Of a stretch of 60,578 nt of DNA, positions 15,550-25,369 are shown one piece after another (position 1 is the first letter of the stretch; each line of letters begins with the position of its first letter). A program made the position numbers and the translations under genes. The DNA comes from Verrucomicrobiia bacterium (GTDB lineage Bacteria; Verrucomicrobiota; Verrucomicrobiia; Limisphaerales; UBA11358). Below the pieces are notes generated by a model. That model did no database searches. It was not told the DNA's origin and saw only the letters and a program-made list of their open reading frames with translations. The stretch lies in the NCBI GenBank assembly GCA_031290985.1, contig JARLJW010000075.1, positions 1-60,578 of the forward strand, read 5' to 3'.

Positions 15550-17223
15550 TCACAGCGGATAATCGGGATACCAGATGAATTTTTCCAGCGCCGCCTCCAG
15601 GCTCGCATCATCGAGCTTGCGACCGGTGCCTTCATCGCGCGCGACCTGCGCCACCTTGAACCCGATGGCCCGGCTGATGTCCCGCAATTGCGACAATGAG
15701 GGGAAGAGCGAGCCGGTGCCGCCGGCATCCGCCACCGCAAATTCCGCCAGCGTCCTGGCCGCCGCGAGAAACATCGAATCCGTCACCCGCGTCGCACCGG
15801 AGATCAACACGCCCAGGCCGACGCCGGGGAAAATGAACGCGTTGTTGCACTGTCCGATGACATGCTTGCGGCCGTTGTACACCACCGGCTCGAACGGGGA
15901 ACCCGTGGCGACAAGCGCGCGGCCGTCGGAATTTTGCAATGCCTCCGAAGGCGTGCATTCGGTCTTGCTGGTGGGATTGCTCAACGGGAAGATCAACGGC
16001 CGGTCGCAGTGTTTGGCCATCGCCCGGATCGCGCCCGGGGTGAATTCCCCCGGCGTGCCCGTCGTGCCAATGATCACGGTCGGCTTGAACGCCTCGATGA
16101 TCGTTTCCAGCTTGGTCGGCAGCGGCTCCTTCAGGCCGTAGACGGCGAGTTCCTCCGCCGTCCATGCCACGGAGCGCTTGTGCGGATCCATTTCACCGCG
16201 GCCCACATGAACGATGCCGCCGGAGTCGAGAAAGAGTTTACGCCGGCGGATTTCCACGTCGCTCACCCCCTCCGCCTTGCACGCGGCCGAGACCAGGTTG
16301 CCGATGCCGATGCCCGCCGCGCCGGTCCCGACAAATAAGATGCGCTGGTCGCGCAGCTTTTGCCCGGCCAGATGCAGGCCGGAGAATACTCCCGCCGTCG
16401 TCACCGCCGCCGTCCCCTGGATGTCGTCATTGAAGCTCGGCAGGCGCAGTTGATAGCGTTCCAGCAGGCGGAGCGCGTTGTTCTTTTTGAAATCTTCCCA
16501 CTGCAACAATGCATTCGGAAAGACCGACTTCACCGCTTCCACAAATTCCTCCACCAGCGAATCATATTCCGCGCCGCGCAGCCGCCGGGCGCGGTAACCG
16601 AGATAAAACGGATCTTCCAGCAACGCCGCATTGTCCGTGCCCACGTCCAGGCTGATCGGCAGGCAGAGTGACGGATGGATGCCCGCGCCGACTGAATACA
16701 GGATGAGTTTGCCGACCGGAATGCCCATGCCGCCCATGCCCTGATCGCCCAGACCCAGGATGCGTTCATTGTCCGTCACCACGATGAGTCGGATATCGTG
16801 CCGGGGAAATTCACGCATCCGCCGGGCGACTTCACCGCGGTCATCCGGCGTGATGAACAGGCCGCGCGGCCGCCGGTAGATGTGGCTGTATTTCTGGCAG
16901 GCCAGCCCGACCGTCGGCGTGTAGATCACCGGCGTGAAACGCTCCAAGTTTTCCATCAGCAGGCGGTAGAACAACGTTTCATTGCGATCAAGCAGGGCGA
17001 TGAGGCCGATATATTGTTCCAGCGGATCGCTTTTGGCGAGGATCTGGCCCAGGGTCATCGCGACCTGTTGCTGCATCGTCAGCACCGCCGGCGGCAGCAG
17101 ACCTTCCAGGCCGAGGCGATGGCGTTCGGCACGCGTGAAGGCGGCGTCTTTGTTCAGGGTCGGGTCGTGGAGGACGAATTCACCGCGCTGCGGGTTCGGT
17201 TTGGCAAGTTCTCTGGTAGGCAT
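15550..17223 (-). CDS. maeA: NAD-dependent malic enzyme
   Basis: 557 residues from the ATG at 17223; a TTG three codons upstream is less likely. It catalyses oxidative decarboxylation of malate to pyruvate with reduction of NAD (or NADP) in the cytoplasm. The long malic enzyme form is seen, 540-570 residues as for E. coli MaeA/SfcA. The N-terminal substrate domain contains FTPVIYTPTVGLACQKYS; the signature of the family is seen as RLPSFNDDIQGTAAV, in which the Asp residues bind the divalent metal; the Rossmann loop is FVGTGAAGIGIGNLV; a further conserved stretch is FPLSNPTSKTECTP. Coenzyme preference is not certain from sequence. The gene stands alone between the kinase operon and the divergently oriented hupE, about 205 bp away. 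It supplies reducing power that could link to the hydrogenase downstream, but this is only proximity. Confidence 0.93.
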   Translation of the reverse strand: MPTRELAKPNPQRGEFVLHDPTLNKDAAFTRAERHRLGLEGLLPPAVLTMQQQVAMTLGQILAKSDPLEQYIGLIALLDRNETLFYRLLMENLERFTPVIYTPTVGLACQKYSHIYRRPRGLFITPDDRGEVARRMREFPRHDIRLIVVTDNERILGLGDQGMGGMGIPVGKLILYSVGAGIHPSLCLPISLDVGTDNAALLEDPFYLGYRARRLRGAEYDSLVEEFVEAVKSVFPNALLQWEDFKKNNALRLLERYQLRLPSFNDDIQGTAAVTTAGVFSGLHLAGQKLRDQRILFVGTGAAGIGIGNLVSAACKAEGVSDVEIRRRKLFLDSGGIVHVGRGEMDPHKRSVAWTAEELAVYGLKEPLPTKLETIIEAFKPTVIIGTTGTPGEFTPGAIRAMAKHCDRPLIFPLSNPTSKTECTPSEALQNSDGRALVATGSPFEPVVYNGRKHVIGQCNNAFIFPGVGLGVLISGATRVTDSMFLAAARTLAEFAVADAGGTGSLFPSLSQLRDISRAIGFKVAQVARDEGTGRKLDDASLEAALEKFIWYPDYPL

Positions 17224-17428
17224 ATGATTCAATTTGGTGGTCGGCTGCTATGATTATTATTATCGCTCCTACAATAGACGATTCTTCGGCCTCGCCCGCC
17301 AAACGCGGGTTGTCATTCCATCCCTGTTTTTTGCGGTGCGGCCGGCAATACGCGGGTTGAGCAACCAATGCCCGGGAATCGCCAAAATACGTGTTTGCCG
17401 CCGGCCGCTCCAAGGTAGAGTGGATGAT

Positions 17429-18037
17429 ATGAAAATTTCATCCAGAAACGCTTCCCGTCTGCGCCAATCCCTGTTTCTGCTCGCGATTGTCCTCCTCCCT
17501 TCGCTGGCCCAAGCCCACCCCGGCCACACCAGCAGCGCCTCCGGTGCCGCTGCCGGCCTGTTGCACCCGTTTTCCGGCCTGGATCATCTTTGCGCCATGA
17601 TCGCCGTCGGCCTTTGGGCCGCGCAACGCGGCGGACGCGCCCTCTGGCTGGTGCCGCTCACATTTGTATCGGTGATGGCCTTGGGTGGCATATTGGGCAT
17701 GAACGGCATCCAGGTGCCGCTCGCGGAACAAGGCGTCGCGGCCTCGGTTTTGATTCTGGGTCTGTTGCTCGCCGCCGCCGCCCGGCTGCCGCTGGCCGCC
17801 AGCGTTGTCACCGTCGGCATCTTCGCCATCTTTCACGGTTATGCCCACGGCGCGGAAATGCCCGCGACCGCCGCCGGTCTTTCCTACGGCCTGGGTTTCC
17901 TGGCCGCCACCGCCGCCCTGCACTTGGTCGGCATCGGCCTGGGTCTCCTCGCGCAACAACTTGGCTCGACCCGCCTGATCCGCTGCGCGGGCGTTTTGAT
18001 CGCGCTGTTCAGCCTCTATCTCTTTTGCAACAACTAG
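17429..18037 (+). CDS. hupE: HupE/UreJ-type nickel permease
   Basis: 202 residues from the ATG at 17429, which opens on a signal peptide ending in LPSLAQAHPGH; earlier in-frame starts lack a signal. The family has a cleaved leader and about six transmembrane helices and imports Ni2+ for hydrogenase or urease. Seen here are the HPxxGxDH motif (LLHPFSGLDHLCAM), which is the metal-binding signature, and a second conserved stretch, FHGYAHGAEMP. The His after the leader (HPGHTS) is also typical. Other metal specificities (Co, or unknown) exist in the family. Its position near the hyp/hox genes, separated from hypE by the low-G+C islet, supports nickel supply to the hydrogenase. Confidence 0.9.
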   Translation: MKISSRNASRLRQSLFLLAIVLLPSLAQAHPGHTSSASGAAAGLLHPFSGLDHLCAMIAVGLWAAQRGGRALWLVPLTFVSVMALGGILGMNGIQVPLAEQGVAASVLILGLLLAAAARLPLAASVVTVGIFAIFHGYAHGAEMPATAAGLSYGLGFLAATAALHLVGIGLGLLAQQLGSTRLIRCAGVLIALFSLYLFCNN

Positions 18038-18576
18038 GACGGTTGAAGAGAAATACTATAGCCGTTCGGAGAGGGATTTTTGGGTTTGGGCGAACGATGG
18101 TAGCCATCGGCCTTAAGCGCAGGGCAGGTTTCAAGTTTTTTATCGATGCGAACAAAGGGAGTCCTGCGTTTAGCCGTGATATTTTAGCATTCCGCAAACT
18201 TTAAGCTGGTGGAGATGTTGCGGGGCCAAAATCAGTTTGCCGTTTTCGCTCTACGTTCCCCACGTCAGCGCCCGAAAAAATTCTCAACCGCATCGCGGTT
18301 GCAGCGATTGTGCGCCTAACCGCCCAGATAGCCGGGCCGGATGGCCTTGCCCGTCCTCCTCCATCCCATCCCAGCGGGATGAAAATCATCCAGCCTGAGG
18401 TTGCGAAGGATGAGCTACCCAGGTAAGTGGGGGAAAATTCATCAACCTTGAAAAGGTTGAGTCAGTCCCACCCCTAAGCCTCGACTAGACATCTGGATTT
18501 TATGGTTTCGGCTCACGACGAAGGTGCAGATTCGGCTTGTGGTATTATCGGCTGGGGTTCAGCTTAGGCTTATCTT
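18038..18576. other. Intergenic region with clustered short palindromes
   Basis: 539 bp with no credible gene. The right part holds small hairpins typical of dispersed repeats: CATCCCAGCGGGATG at 18367-18381 and TCAACCTTGAAAAGGTTGA at 18442-18460. It forms the left border of the low-G+C islet. Confidence 0.6.
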
Positions 18577-19803
18577 ATGGACAACTTAACAAGCCCAAAG
18601 GAATTTGAATTTAATTTAGGCACCTACGGCGGCGTTATTAAAATCTCATCCCCCGGCGAACTAAAAGATTGGGCTGAAAAAGAATGGAACTTATGGGCTT
18701 GGGGTTTTCTACCTCCTACAGACGGAATGCCTCCGATTCAAATCATTGTTAATTCTCATAAGACTTTTAAGACAAAGCTTCATGAACTTGCCAACCAATG
18801 GGCCGGCGGTCAAAATATTCCGCAACGTGTGGAAACAACGTTGATATCCCTAGGCCAACTTTTCACGGAATATTATTGCAACCATAATATTATCCACAGT
18901 TCGAGCGTCGAGGCCGCGTTTCTGTTCGGGCTAAGAGAAAAGAGGGGTGATAAGGTCGCAATGGGTGCTTATGCTTCACTTCTGAACATCTCGTTAAGCA
19001 GTGTCAACAATACAAATATTCTCGATGGCTTGTTTGAAGGATTTCTTTACAAGCGTGAGGTTGATTGGACTGGGACGGCAAATTCGGAAGTTTTCAATCA
19101 ATTAAGAAAGCAATACGAATCAAATCTTACTCAACAAGCAAAGGTGTCAAAGGAAATTGAAACGAGGAATGCGAATCTGAATCAAGCATATGAAATTACA
19201 CTTAAAGAACGGAGTGACGCATTGTTGAAATTGGAAGGTGACAAAAAAAATACTTTGGACAAACTACATGCGGACCAGTCGTCTGCTTTCACTGATGTCA
19301 TTAAAAAACACGAAAATAATCTAAAAGCGATTGAATTGACCTACGATCAAAAACTGGCACTCCAAAAGCCAGTTGAATACTGGCAAACAAAAGAGCGTTA
19401 TCACGGACGCCTCTCGTTACGATTTGGCATTGCTGCGTTATTAACCATGCTTGTCTTAGGGTCCGCGCTAGGATTTTTAATTTACAATGTGCTCTCACAT
19501 TTAGGCACGAATGAGAACCCAAAAAACTGGCAAATCGGGATATTGCTAATTGCCCTTTTCTTTTCCATCTGGTCAATGCGCATAATCGTCCGATTGTTTC
19601 TAAGCCATCTTCATCTTGCTGGCGACGCATCCGAAAGACAAACAATGATTCTGACCTATCTTTCAATGAGCCGTGAAGGCAGTAATTTTACGCCAGATGA
19701 TAAAAAACTTATTCTTCAACATCTTTTCCGTTCAACATCAGATGGCCTAGTTAAGGATGATGCAGCTCCGCCTACGCCTTTGGAAATGTTAACACGCAAA
19801 TAA
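18577..19803 (+). CDS. Coiled-coil membrane protein, DUF6161-like, in a low-G+C islet
   Basis: 408 residues. The N-terminal 185 residues have no motif I recognise (begins FEFNLGTYGGVIKISSPGEL). Residues about 190-265 form a long coiled coil rich in Lys, Glu and Leu. Two transmembrane helices follow (about 287-308, LTMLVLGSALGFLIYNVL, and 325-345, IGILLIALFFSIWSMRIIV). The C-terminus carries RQTMILTYLSMSREG and LILQHLFRSTSDGLVKDDAAPP, which I recall from proteins annotated DUF6161; the assignment is from memory. The gene is clearly richer in A+T than all its neighbours, with many AAA, AAT and TTA codons, and stands alone between hupE and hypE, so it was probably acquired horizontally. Function unknown; a single-gene defence or membrane-remodelling role is possible but unsupported. 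Confidence 0.75.
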   Translation: MDNLTSPKEFEFNLGTYGGVIKISSPGELKDWAEKEWNLWAWGFLPPTDGMPPIQIIVNSHKTFKTKLHELANQWAGGQNIPQRVETTLISLGQLFTEYYCNHNIIHSSSVEAAFLFGLREKRGDKVAMGAYASLLNISLSSVNNTNILDGLFEGFLYKREVDWTGTANSEVFNQLRKQYESNLTQQAKVSKEIETRNANLNQAYEITLKERSDALLKLEGDKKNTLDKLHADQSSAFTDVIKKHENNLKAIELTYDQKLALQKPVEYWQTKERYHGRLSLRFGIAALLTMLVLGSALGFLIYNVLSHLGTNENPKNWQIGILLIALFFSIWSMRIIVRLFLSHLHLAGDASERQTMILTYLSMSREGSNFTPDDKKLILQHLFRSTSDGLVKDDAAPPTPLEMLTRK

Positions 19804-20098
19804 TTTAAAGGCGGTTGCCAAAAACCTGGAAACGGGTAATATTCCAAAACCATAAATGCCACTACTCGACTCTAACCGCCATGGCGAGACAGTGGAAATT
19901 ATTCTGTGAATTGGTCTCGTCTTGTTGTTGGCGTAACGGGAGTACACGATTTATTTCTAACGATAAACGCTCCGTGCAACAAGCAGGCAGGTTGCTACCC
20001 CGAAAATGCCCCCCTGCTTTTGAATTTTCCCAGCGATGACTTGTCTGGAAATTCCAAAACACGCAACCAGACTAGGGTGGAGAGCCGCCAACCTCACC

Positions 20099-21151
20099 TC
20101 AACAAATCCGCGGTAACTGCTCCCCGCTGGGCATGTCCAGAATCCGGCTCGCGCCGATCGCGCTCCGCAACGTCACCAGCGGCGCCGCTTTCCCGGCCAC
20201 CGTCCCGATGATCTCCGCATTGGCGCTGACTCCGTGCCGGCGGAAAATTTGCAGCGCCCGCGCGCCATCTTGCTTCGCCACCATGGCGATGAAACGCCCC
20301 TCGTTTGCAACCTGCAGCGGATCCAGCCCCAGCATCTCGCACGCGGCGTGAACGTCTTCGCGCACGGGCACGGCCTTCTCTTCAATGGCTATCTTGACAC
20401 CGGCCGCCTCGGCGATTTCATTCAGCGCACTGGCCAGACCGCCGCGCGTCAGGTCGCGCAGGCAGTGGATCTCAACCCCCGCCGTCACCAGCTCCGCGAC
20501 AACTTCGTGCACCGGCGCGGAGTCGCTTTCAATCGCGCTCTCGAACTGCAAACCCTCCCGCACCGCCATGATTGCCATGCCGTGCCGGCCCAGATCGCCG
20601 CTGACGATCACCACATCGCCCGGTCGCACATTTTGCGGCGCGATGTCCAGCGCATGTTCCATGACCCCGATGCCCGTCGTGTTGATGAACAAACCGTCAC
20701 CCTTGCCCTTGTCCACCACCTTCGTGTCGCCGGTGATGATCTGCACGCCGCAGCGCCGGGCCGCGTCGCGCATCGAACACACCACGCGCCACAGCGTTTC
20801 CATGGGCAGCCCTTCCTCGATGATGAAGGCGCAGCTCAGATAGAGCGGTCGCGCGCCGCTCATCGCCAGGTCGTTCACGGTGCCGTGGACGGCCATCGAG
20901 CCGATGTCGCCGCCGGGGAAAAAAATCGGCCGCACGACATACGAATCCGTCGTCATCGCCAGCCGGCCGGGCGGCACGAAAAATTGCGCCGAGTCATGCC
21001 GGGCATCCAGCAAGGGGTTGCTGAACGCCTTGCCAAAGATGTTCTCCACCAGTTGATGCATCAGCGTCCCGCCGCCGCCATGCGCCATCAGCACATGCGG
21101 ATATTGCGTCAGCGGAACCGGACAGGCGGCGGTGAGTTCAAGTGTTTTCAT
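20099..21151 (-). CDS. hypE: Hydrogenase maturation protein HypE
   Basis: 350 residues, the usual HypE length. HypE accepts a carbamoyl group from HypF on its C-terminal Cys and dehydrates it with ATP to a thiocyanate, the source of the cyanide ligands of the [NiFe] centre. The sequence ends in PRIC, giving the essential C-terminal cysteine. The PurM/AIRS-like ATP-binding fold is seen in [14 protein letters not shown] (near residue 25), [21 protein letters not shown] (20-residue region near 65-85, the ATP Asp) and the [20 protein letters not shown] loop. It overlaps hypD by the ATGA arrangement and is the last gene of the leftward hypF-C-D-E run; its downstream neighbour is the convergent low-G+C gene 295 bp away. 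Confidence 0.96.
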   Translation of the reverse strand: MKTLELTAACPVPLTQYPHVLMAHGGGGTLMHQLVENIFGKAFSNPLLDARHDSAQFFVPPGRLAMTTDSYVVRPIFFPGGDIGSMAVHGTVNDLAMSGARPLYLSCAFIIEEGLPMETLWRVVCSMRDAARRCGVQIITGDTKVVDKGKGDGLFINTTGIGVMEHALDIAPQNVRPGDVVIVSGDLGRHGMAIMAVREGLQFESAIESDSAPVHEVVAELVTAGVEIHCLRDLTRGGLASALNEIAEAAGVKIAIEEKAVPVREDVHAACEMLGLDPLQVANEGRFIAMVAKQDGARALQIFRRHGVSANAEIIGTVAGKAAPLVTLRSAIGASRILDMPSGEQLPRIC

Positions 21152-22260
21152 TTTACGTTGGCGGTCTCCGCCGCATTATGCCGCCGGTAGCGGTAGTACG
21201 CCGCGCAGGCGCCCTCGCCCGACACCATCGTCGCCCCCAGCGGATGTTCCGGCGTGCATTTGACGCCGAACGCCGGGCACTGATGCGGCTTGATCTGCCC
21301 CTGCAGCACCTGCCCGCTCAGGCAATCCGCCGGCTCGTCCACGTGCAGGTCGGCCAGCCCGAATTTAATTTCCGCGTCGAACGCCGCGTAGGCGGCGCTC
21401 AGGCCCAGGCCGCTGTCCGGAATTTCCCCGACGCCCCGCCATTTGCGCGGCACCACGCGGAAAACTTCGCGCACCAGGTGTTGCGCCGGCCGGTTGCCTT
21501 CCCGGCGGACGGCGCGCGTGTACTGGTTCTCGACCTCCGCCCGGCCCGACTCCAGTTGCCGCACACACATCAGGATTCCGTGCAAAATGTCCAGCGGCTC
21601 GAAACCGGTGACCACGATCGGCACATGATATTTTTCGGCCAGCGGCGGATATTCCTCATAGCCCATCACCGCGCAGACGTGTCCCGCCGCGAGAAACGCC
21701 TGCACCCGGCAGTCCGGCGATGACATCAGCGCCTCGATCGCCGGCGGCACGAGCACGTGCGAGACCAGCATGGAAAAATTCTTCAGCCGTTTCTGCGCCG
21801 CCTGGAACACCGCCATCGCCGTCGCGGGCGCGGTCGTTTCAAAACCCACCCCCAGAAATACCACCTCGCGGTCCGGGTTCTGTTCGGCAAGTTTGACGGC
21901 GTCGAGCGGTGAATAGACGATCCGCACATCACCGCCCTTTGCCTTGACCGAAAGCAGATCCGTCGTGCTGCCCGGCACGCGCAGCATGTCGCCGAACGAA
22001 GTAAAGATGACGCCCGGTTTCGCCGCCAGTTCCAGCGCCTTGTCGATGACTTCCAGCGGCGTCACGCACACCGGACAACCCGGCCCGTGGATGAGCGTGA
22101 TGTGCTCCGGCAGCAGTTCATCAATGCCGAACTTTACGATCGCGTGCGTCTGCCCGCCGCAAACCTCCATGATGTTCCACGGCCGCGTGGTGATGCGGTG
22201 GATCTCCAGCGCCAGCTTCTGCGCCAGCTCGCCGTCGCGGTATTCGTCCAGGTATTTCAC
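21148..22260 (-). CDS. hypD: Hydrogenase maturation protein HypD
   Basis: 370 residues. HypD, an iron-sulfur protein, forms with HypC the scaffold on which Fe(CN)2CO is assembled. Conserved cysteine motifs are visible: [21 protein letters not shown] and, in the middle, [12 protein letters not shown]; the C-terminal region contains further cysteines ([17 protein letters not shown], ECxP-type). It starts with GTG at 22260, which overlaps the hypC stop (GTGA), and its own stop overlaps hypE, so hypC, hypD and hypE are tightly coupled. The protein lies in the cytoplasm. Confidence 0.96.
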   Translation of the reverse strand: MKYLDEYRDGELAQKLALEIHRITTRPWNIMEVCGGQTHAIVKFGIDELLPEHITLIHGPGCPVCVTPLEVIDKALELAAKPGVIFTSFGDMLRVPGSTTDLLSVKAKGGDVRIVYSPLDAVKLAEQNPDREVVFLGVGFETTAPATAMAVFQAAQKRLKNFSMLVSHVLVPPAIEALMSSPDCRVQAFLAAGHVCAVMGYEEYPPLAEKYHVPIVVTGFEPLDILHGILMCVRQLESGRAEVENQYTRAVRREGNRPAQHLVREVFRVVPRKWRGVGEIPDSGLGLSAAYAAFDAEIKFGLADLHVDEPADCLSGQVLQGQIKPHQCPAFGVKCTPEHPLGATMVSGEGACAAYYRYRRHNAAETANVK

Positions 22261-22511
22261 GGCCCGTCCTCCTGCAACTCGCTAAATTCCTCCATCCGCT
22301 TCAGATATTCAAAAACCTTCTTCGCCTCCGCCTCATCGACGCGGCTCAGCGCGAAACCGGCATGCACGATCACATAATCACCCGCCAGCGCCTCGGGCAC
22401 ATACGCCAGGCTGGCCTCCTTGATGACGCCGCCAAAGTTGATCCGCCCGGTGCGGGTCAACGGGTTGTCGCCAACGATTCGTTCGATTTTTCCGGGGATT
22501 GCGAGACACAT
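22257..22511 (-). CDS. hypC: Hydrogenase maturation chaperone HypC
   Basis: 84 residues. HypC carries the iron-ligand intermediate from HypD to the large subunit precursor (here HoxH). The start is fixed by the family signature MCLAIPGKI, in which Cys2 becomes the N-terminal residue after Met removal and binds iron. Because of this start the gene overlaps the 3' end of hypF by 55 bp, which is more than usual; its stop overlaps the hypD start. Length and sequence are typical of the HypC/HybG family; with only one copy seen it should serve the single hydrogenase of this locus. Confidence 0.95.
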   Translation of the reverse strand: MCLAIPGKIERIVGDNPLTRTGRINFGGVIKEASLAYVPEALAGDYVIVHAGFALSRVDEAEAKKVFEYLKRMEEFSELQEDGP

Positions 22512-24901
22512 GATTTGCCTTTTGGTTTTGACTGCCGCCGTGCGGCCATGATTTGGCCCAGCGCGATGCCGCCATCGTTCGCCGGCACGCGCTGATGCCA
22601 GTACGGCTGAAATTGTTCCGCCCGCAGCCGCGTCACGGCGCGTTCAGTCAGGTAACGGTTTTGAAAACATCCGCCGCTCAAGGCGACGCGTGGCACGCCG
22701 GTCTTTTTGGCGACCGCCACCATCGCCTCGACCAGTGCGTTGTGAAATTTCGCGGAAATCAGCCCCGCGCTTTCACCGCGCTGGACATCGGAGAGAATCG
22801 CGCCGAACATCGGCGCCCAATCGAGCATGAGCGATTTGCCGCCGGCGACCGGCAGCAGGTCGTAGTGTTCATCGGTTTCATTGCCTGCCAGCGCAAATTC
22901 GAGTTCCATCGCCGCCTGCCCCTCAAAGCGGACCTGCTGACGAAGGTCGATGAGCGAGGCCACCGCATCGAACAACCGCCCTGCGCTTGAAGTGGCGGGT
23001 GAGTTGAACTGGCGCTGCAACATGCCCTTGAACGTAATCCGCTCGACCCCTGGCATCGCCCGGAGCGGCGGCAGATGGTCCATCTCAAAGGCCGCTTCAC
23101 CGTATAATTCATAGAGCAGTCCCAGCGCAACACGACGCGGCTCCTTCACGGCCTTGTCCCCGCCCGGCAGCCGGAACGGCCGCAAATGCGCGACGCGCTC
23201 GACCTTTTCGGCGGTCACGAGCAGAAATTCACCGCCCCAGACCGTGCCATCGGGGCCATAACCCGTGCCGTCCCATGCGATGCCCAGCACCGGCGGCTCG
23301 ATTTCATTTTCCGCCATGCACGAAAGCACGTGGGCGATGTGGTGTTGCACGCCAACCACCGGCCGGCCGCTGGCCTGGGCAAACCGGGTGGACAGATAAT
23401 CGGGATGCAAATCGGCGGCGATGACCTCCGGCTTGGTGGCAAAGAGTATTTCAAAGTCCGCAATGACCCGGTGAAAGGCGTTGCTGGCCGGCTCGGTCTT
23501 CAGATCGCCAATATGCTGGCTGAGGAAAACCTGGTCGTTGACCGCCAGTGCGACGGAATTTTTCAGGTGCGCACCGACGGCCAGCATGGGCGGATGGCCG
23601 CCCCCAGATGGCTTCAATAGGACCGGCAGCGGCGCGTAGCCGCGCGCGCGGCGCAAAATCATTTCCCGCCCGAGCATCACACGCACGATGGAATCATCCA
23701 CCTGGCGGAGGATGGGCCGGTTATGGATCAGGAACAGATCGGCGATGCTGCCGAGGCGTTCAAAAGCCTCAAATTCATCCGTGCAGACCGGCTCGTCGCT
23801 CAAATTGCCGCTCGTGGCCACCACGGGAAAACTCAGTTCCGCCATCAGCAGGTGATGCAGCGGGTTCGCCGGCAGCATCACGCCCAGATTGGGGTTGCCC
23901 GGCGCGACCGACAGTGCAATGCCCCGGCAATCGCAGAACGTGGCGCTTTGATCCAGCTCGTCCGCGCTGTCCACGCTTTGGCACTGGCAGTCCGCGGCTC
24001 CCGCCTTGTGCCGCCTCAGCAAAACGATTGGCGCTTCCGGCGAACGCAACCGGTGCGCTTCGAGCGGTGACACTTCGCACACGGCCCCCAAACCCTCCAG
24101 CGATGGGAACATCAGCGCAAGCGGCTTTTCCTCACGTTGTTTGCGTTCACGCAGGCGGCGGACGGCCGCGTCGTTGCGTGCATCGACCAGGAGATGGAAT
24201 CCACCAATGCCCTTGACCGCGACAATCTCGCCGTCGCGGATGGCTTGCGCCGCCCGGAGCAGGGCGTCGTGTTTGCCGGCCAGGGGCTGGCCGTCCGCAT
24301 TCCACAGCTCCAGCCGCGGGCCGCAGACCGGGCAGGCATTTGGCTGCGCATGGAAGCGCCGGTCCCGCGGGTCGTCGTATTCAGCCCGGCAGGCGGAGCA
24401 CATCGCGAATGTTTTCATCGTCGTGCTGGCGCGGTCGTAAGGCAGGGCTTCAATGATGCTGAAACGCGGGCCGCAGTTCGTGCAGTTGGTGAACGGATAA
24501 CCATGCCGCCGGTTGTGCGGGTCAAATATCTCCCGCAGACAATCGGGGCACGTCGCGATGTCGGGCAACACCAACGCCGTCCGGCTGCCGCCGGTGGCGC
24601 TGGGCCGGATTTCAAATTTGACCTGGCCGGTGGCATCCAGCCACGAGGCTTCCAGGCTCTGGATGAAGCTGCGCGGCGGCTTTTCCGTTTCCAGCCGCAA
24701 CCGGAATTGTTCCAGCCGGTCGCGTCCACCCTCGACTTCAATGACCACGCCCTGGGGGGAATTTTGAACCCAGCCGGGCAACCCCAGTTCCCCTGCCAGC
24801 CGGTGGACAAATGGACGGAAACCCACGCCCTGTACTGCGCCATGGACGGCGAGTTTCAGGCGTGTCACCCCGGCCGATGGCTGATTTGGGGAGGTTTTCA
24901 T
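22457..24901 (-). CDS. hypF: Carbamoyltransferase HypF
   Basis: 814 residues from the ATG at 24901 (MKTSPNQPSAG); an upstream extension lacks family similarity. HypF activates carbamoyl phosphate with ATP and transfers the carbamoyl group to HypE. Domains in order: acylphosphatase (VHGAVQGVGFRPFVHR, about 14-100); two zinc-finger motifs (CPDCLREIFDPHNRRHG with CTNCG, and CSACRAEYDDPRDRRFH with CPVCG); a YrdC-like nucleotide domain (about 215-400); and the Kae1-like carbamoyltransferase domain with HHIAHVLSCMAEN and ALSGGCFQNRYLTERAV. All hallmark motifs are present, so it should be active. It is the first gene of the leftward hyp run and is divergent from hypA, sharing a 125-bp promoter region. 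Confidence 0.96.
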   Translation of the reverse strand: MKTSPNQPSAGVTRLKLAVHGAVQGVGFRPFVHRLAGELGLPGWVQNSPQGVVIEVEGGRDRLEQFRLRLETEKPPRSFIQSLEASWLDATGQVKFEIRPSATGGSRTALVLPDIATCPDCLREIFDPHNRRHGYPFTNCTNCGPRFSIIEALPYDRASTTMKTFAMCSACRAEYDDPRDRRFHAQPNACPVCGPRLELWNADGQPLAGKHDALLRAAQAIRDGEIVAVKGIGGFHLLVDARNDAAVRRLRERKQREEKPLALMFPSLEGLGAVCEVSPLEAHRLRSPEAPIVLLRRHKAGAADCQCQSVDSADELDQSATFCDCRGIALSVAPGNPNLGVMLPANPLHHLLMAELSFPVVATSGNLSDEPVCTDEFEAFERLGSIADLFLIHNRPILRQVDDSIVRVMLGREMILRRARGYAPLPVLLKPSGGGHPPMLAVGAHLKNSVALAVNDQVFLSQHIGDLKTEPASNAFHRVIADFEILFATKPEVIAADLHPDYLSTRFAQASGRPVVGVQHHIAHVLSCMAENEIEPPVLGIAWDGTGYGPDGTVWGGEFLLVTAEKVERVAHLRPFRLPGGDKAVKEPRRVALGLLYELYGEAAFEMDHLPPLRAMPGVERITFKGMLQRQFNSPATSSAGRLFDAVASLIDLRQQVRFEGQAAMELEFALAGNETDEHYDLLPVAGGKSLMLDWAPMFGAILSDVQRGESAGLISAKFHNALVEAMVAVAKKTGVPRVALSGGCFQNRYLTERAVTRLRAEQFQPYWHQRVPANDGGIALGQIMAARRQSKPKGKSCVSQSPEKSNESLATTR

Positions 24902-25026
24902 TCGCCACCTAAAGCTTGCACCAGATTTTGCAGCCCCCTCAACACAGGTTGCCAAACTTTGCGCAGGAATTGTCAAAAGATGGTGGGCGGGCCGCCCCCG
25001 GAAGCGGGATAGTTCAGGCAAGAACC

Positions 25027-25368
25027 ATGCACGAGGTCTCCATCATGGAAGAAGCGGTGCGGCTGGCGGTGGACGCGGCGAAGTCCTCCGGCGCGGACCG
25101 CGTCACCCACCTGCGCCTGCGGGTGGGCGCGCTGAGCGGCGTCGTGCCGGATGCATTGCGTTTCGCGTTCGACGTCGTGTGCCGCGGCACGCTGGCCGAG
25201 GGCGCAAGCTTGGAGATCGAGCCCGTGGCGGCCGCCAGTTGGTGCCCGGTCTGCCGTTCGGAATTTGCCGGCACCGACTTTTTCAATGAATGCCCCGGCT
25301 GCCACAAAGTGTGCGGCGAATTGCAGCGCGGGCGCGAAATCGAAATCGCCACGGTGGAGACCAATTAA
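25027..25368 (+). CDS. hypA: Nickel-binding hydrogenase maturation protein HypA
   Basis: 113 residues, the normal HypA size. HypA delivers nickel to the hydrogenase large subunit with HypB. The start is set by the conserved N-terminus MHEVSIMEEA, in which His2 and Glu3 are nickel ligands. The structural zinc site is seen as CPVCRSEF (near residue 74) and CPGCHKVCG (near 92). It is the first gene of the rightward hypAB pair and is separated from hypB by one base, which implies translational coupling. Confidence 0.95.
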   Translation: MHEVSIMEEAVRLAVDAAKSSGADRVTHLRLRVGALSGVVPDALRFAFDVVCRGTLAEGASLEIEPVAAASWCPVCRSEFAGTDFFNECPGCHKVCGELQRGREIEIATVETN

Positions 25369-25369
25369 T

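Noticed and set aside
18309..18325. Possible further TGTGCG operator
   Set aside because: Only one half-site (TGTGCG) is present; the inverted half is missing. The same holds for 12197 and 38219.
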